Below, piece by piece: positions 5,480 through 6,638 of a stretch of DNA of 6,638 bases. The DNA is taken from the NCBI GenBank assembly GCA_029932425.1, contig JAOZQC010000192.1, forward strand, positions 1 to 6,638. Reading direction: 5' to 3'. Every line of letters begins with the position of its first letter. Position 1 is the stretch's first letter. The position numbers and the translations under genes are program-made. This DNA comes from Planctomycetota bacterium. Its GTDB lineage: Bacteria; Planctomycetota; JAJSAM01. Under the pieces are notes generated by a model. That model was not told the DNA's origin. It did no database searches and was given only the letters and a program-made list of their open reading frames with translations.

Positions 5480-5893
5480 ATGCAACTGACCCGCGGGTGT
5501 GAGTACGCGATCCGGGGCCTCTCCTTCCTCGCCATGCAGGACGAGGGAGAGCCCGTCCTCCTCGCGGACATCGCGAAGGCGATCAGCGCGCCTCCCAACT
5601 ACCTCTCGAACATCTTCCAGATCCTCACGCGGCTGGGGCTCGTCAACTCCCACCGGGGGGCGAAGCGCGGCTACACGCTCTCCCGCCCCGCCGCGGAGAT
5701 CAACGTGCGGGAGATCGTGGAGGGGATGGAGGGACCGATCACCATCTCGAGCTGCAACATGGAACGCGGCTGGTGCGAGCAGGAGGAGGGGTGCGCCATG
5801 TACCAGCTCTGGGAGGACCTCCAGCGCACGATCGTCACCAAGCTGGAGCAGACCACCCTGGACCGTCTCACCGGCGCCTGCTTCCTCCACTGA
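5480..5893 (+). CDS. Rrf2-family transcriptional regulator, probably Fe-S cluster type
   Basis: The product is 137 aa, typical for the family: cytoplasmic DNA-binding dimers that sense Fe-S status, NO or redox. It has the winged helix of Rrf2 proteins: MQLTRGCEYAIRGL start, ADIAKAISAPPNYLSNIFQI recognition region (29-48), the wing LVNSHRGAKRGYTLSRP (54-70) and the dimer helix LWEDLQRTIVTKLEQ (110-124). Cysteines at 92, 99 and 105 match the cluster triad of IscR/NsrR (spacing Cx6Cx5C). The fourth IscR ligand, His107, has no counterpart: the residue three after the last Cys is Tyr108. Glu8 sits where NsrR (Asp8) and RsrR (Glu8) use an acidic ligand, with Cys7 next to it. AGGGAG precedes the ATG by 6 bases. 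It is divergent from the aro operon, so it is a likely controller of that operon and of itself (inference). No isc/suf genes are adjacent. Confidence 0.9.
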   Translation: MQLTRGCEYAIRGLSFLAMQDEGEPVLLADIAKAISAPPNYLSNIFQILTRLGLVNSHRGAKRGYTLSRPAAEINVREIVEGMEGPITISSCNMERGWCEQEEGCAMYQLWEDLQRTIVTKLEQTTLDRLTGACFLH

Positions 5894-6274
5894 GCGGGAC
5901 GCTCGCGCGGGGATCTCCCGGAGCCCTTCCGGCCCCGGGGGGCGTGGAGGGCGCCGCCCGCGCGGCCCTTGCGCCGCGGGCGATCCGCTTTCCGCCCGGA
6001 ATCGAGACCGGAGAAGCGAAAGAGCCCGGCCCGCCTTCCCCCTCGGGACGGACGTTCTTCGCCGGCTCTCGCCGCCCGCCGCGGTGCGGCTCCTCGCCAT
6101 CGGCCCGGGGGAGGTCGACGCCCCGTGACGCCATGGCCTGAGCGGCGATCTCCCGCCGAGAAGGGCCTGGGGGAGAGCGCGGGCCCATGCTCCGGTGAAA
6201 GCCCTTTCCCGAGAACGGCGGGCCGCCCTCGCCCGCCCGCCGGACGAGATGCGGGCCGGCCGGCCGGCGCCGTT
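5894..6274. other. intergenic region without a convincing gene
   Basis: About 380 bases between the convergent Rrf2 and rhodanese-like genes. Open frames here are only GC-driven Arg/Gly/Pro-rich noise, and none has a ribosome site with a recognisable domain. It holds several short inverted repeats: CCGGA/TCCGG (5918-5932), a GC stem at 5956-5981, TTCCG/CGGAA (5990-6001), AGAGCC-type arms at 6021-6030 and 6061-6069, CGGCG/CGCCG (6143-6158) and GAAAG/CTTTC (6197-6208), plus a GGCC-rich self-complementary run near 6253-6266. Some may end transcription from either side. Confidence 0.5.
5956..5981. terminator. GC hairpin downstream of the Rrf2 gene, possible terminator
   Basis: GCCCGCG (5956-5962) can pair with CGCGGGC (5975-5981). 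Alternatively CGCGGC (5961-5966) pairs with GCCGCG (5973-5978) around a 6-base loop. Neither form is followed by a T-run, so this is at best a weak terminator or a pause site in high-GC DNA. Confidence 0.2.
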
Positions 6275-6529
6275 TCACTCGACGGGACCGCCGGCCGCGA
6301 CCCAACCCGCGAAGCCGGCGGTGTAGAGAACGACCCGGCGGTACCCGGCGGCCTCCAGGGCGACGGCGGCGGCGGTGTCCGGCCCGGAGGGGCCGCCCTC
6401 TCCGTAGAGGACGATCTCCGTGTCGGGTCCCACGCCGGAAAGCCACCCCGCGGGATCCGAGGCGAGGTCGGCGGCGGGAACGTGGCGGGCGCCGGGGAGG
6501 TGGCCCCCGCCGAAATCCCCTCCGCTCAC
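6275..6529 (-). CDS. rhodanese-like domain, truncated at the N-terminus and lacking the catalytic Cys
   Basis: 84 codons are counted from a GTG at 6529. GGHLPGARHVP (8-18) is the rhodanese GHIPGA motif, and the C-terminal half AGYRRVVLYTAGFAGWVAAG (61-80) is the typical nV-L-GGf-W ending. The loop that should carry the sulfur-accepting Cys reads VLYGEGGPSGPD (40-51), and the fragment has no Cys at all, so sulfurtransferase activity is not expected. A complete domain would begin about 20 residues earlier with an LIDVR-like strand. Only a few fitting residues (LIV) can be read before the GTG, and the frame then runs into sequence that codes for something else on the opposite strand and stops at 6623. 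No ribosome site precedes the GTG. I read this as a broken or misassembled gene, not a real 84-aa protein. Confidence 0.6.
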   Translation of the reverse strand: MSGGDFGGGHLPGARHVPAADLASDPAGWLSGVGPDTEIVLYGEGGPSGPDTAAAVALEAAGYRRVVLYTAGFAGWVAAGGPVE

Positions 6530-6638
6530 GATAAGGTACAGGTGTTGCTCTCCCTGTTGCAGGAGCGCCGCCTCCTGCTGGTGCTTGATGGCTTCGAGCG
6601 GGAGCTGCGCGCCTACGCCCGCTTAGACGCCGCTTACA
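6530..6638 (+). CDS. internal fragment of a STAND/NB-ARC-like NTPase, no start and no end
   Basis: The frame beginning at 6530 reads DKVQVLLSLLQERR and then LLLVLDGFERELRAYARL and DAAY up to the window edge. The hydrophobic strand ending in Asp followed by GFER is a Walker-B-like element of STAND (NB-ARC) ATPases, and the following RELRAYA stretch is familiar from large predicted STAND proteins with TPR or effector domains. Codon use (TTG, CTT, GAT, TTA) and GC (about 63% by hand count) differ from the rest. Upstream the frame stays open only through the antisense of the rhodanese domain and shows no family sequence, so the N-terminal part, including the P-loop, is missing. The assignment rests on about 36 residues. 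Confidence 0.45.

Noticed and set aside
5868..6446. 192-codon minus-strand frame across the intergenic region
   Set aside because: The Arg/Gly/Pro-rich product overlaps the end of the Rrf2 gene and the rhodanese domain in the wrong frame.
6420..6626. 68-codon plus-strand frame at the right end
   Set aside because: It runs in a different frame from the NTPase-like reading and across the junction, with no domain.

Overview
The window is about 6.6 kb of very GC-rich bacterial DNA, with GC or C in most third codon positions. It looks like a chromosomal fragment or metagenomic contig from an environmental bacterium. The iron-sulfur content (NapH/NosR-type membrane polyferredoxin, Fe-S type Rrf2 regulator) fits an anaerobe or facultative anaerobe, for example of the Desulfobacterota, Methylomirabilota or Rokubacteria kind. 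The sequence alone does not settle the phylum. I see no tRNA, rRNA, CRISPR array or insertion sequence.

Layout. A leftward (minus-strand) gene series runs from about 5270 to the left edge. In order of transcription it holds: a type I-beta DAHP synthase without a regulatory domain (5090-4236); a divergent chorismate synthase (4186-3143); a membrane 4Fe-4S protein of the NapH/NosR-C type whose GTG start overlaps the aroC stop (3146-1935); a PaaK/CapK-like adenylate-forming enzyme whose best start is a TTG inside the preceding gene (1981-674); and, after 66 bases that contain a possible promoter of its own, a TPR lipoprotein cut by the window edge (607-1). Going the other way from a 389-base control region is a single Rrf2-family regulator (5480-5893), with a recognisable promoter and a strong leader hairpin. 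After it lie about 380 bases with no convincing gene, then a rhodanese-like fragment on the minus strand (6529-6275). The last ~109 bases encode, on the plus strand, the inside of an unrelated STAND/NB-ARC-like NTPase.

How it may work together (inference). The first and last enzymes of the chorismate pathway are paired, without the five enzymes between them, and followed by an electron-transfer membrane protein and a carboxylate-activating enzyme. The layout suggests a dedicated, possibly redox-controlled branch that makes or boosts chorismate (or a related molecule) and activates a derived aromatic or other carboxylic acid. Chorismate synthase needs reduced FMN, and the divergent regulator carries a Cys set suited to an Fe-S cluster, so redox is the common theme. 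Both aro enzymes depart from family consensus at several normally conserved places. They may therefore be specialised paralogues rather than the housekeeping copies.

The right end (about 6525-6545 onward) looks like a junction. The rhodanese loses its N-terminus exactly where an NTPase interior begins on the other strand, and the GC content falls from roughly 77% to 63% by hand count. This is either a recombination breakpoint or, at least as likely, a chimeric contig end.
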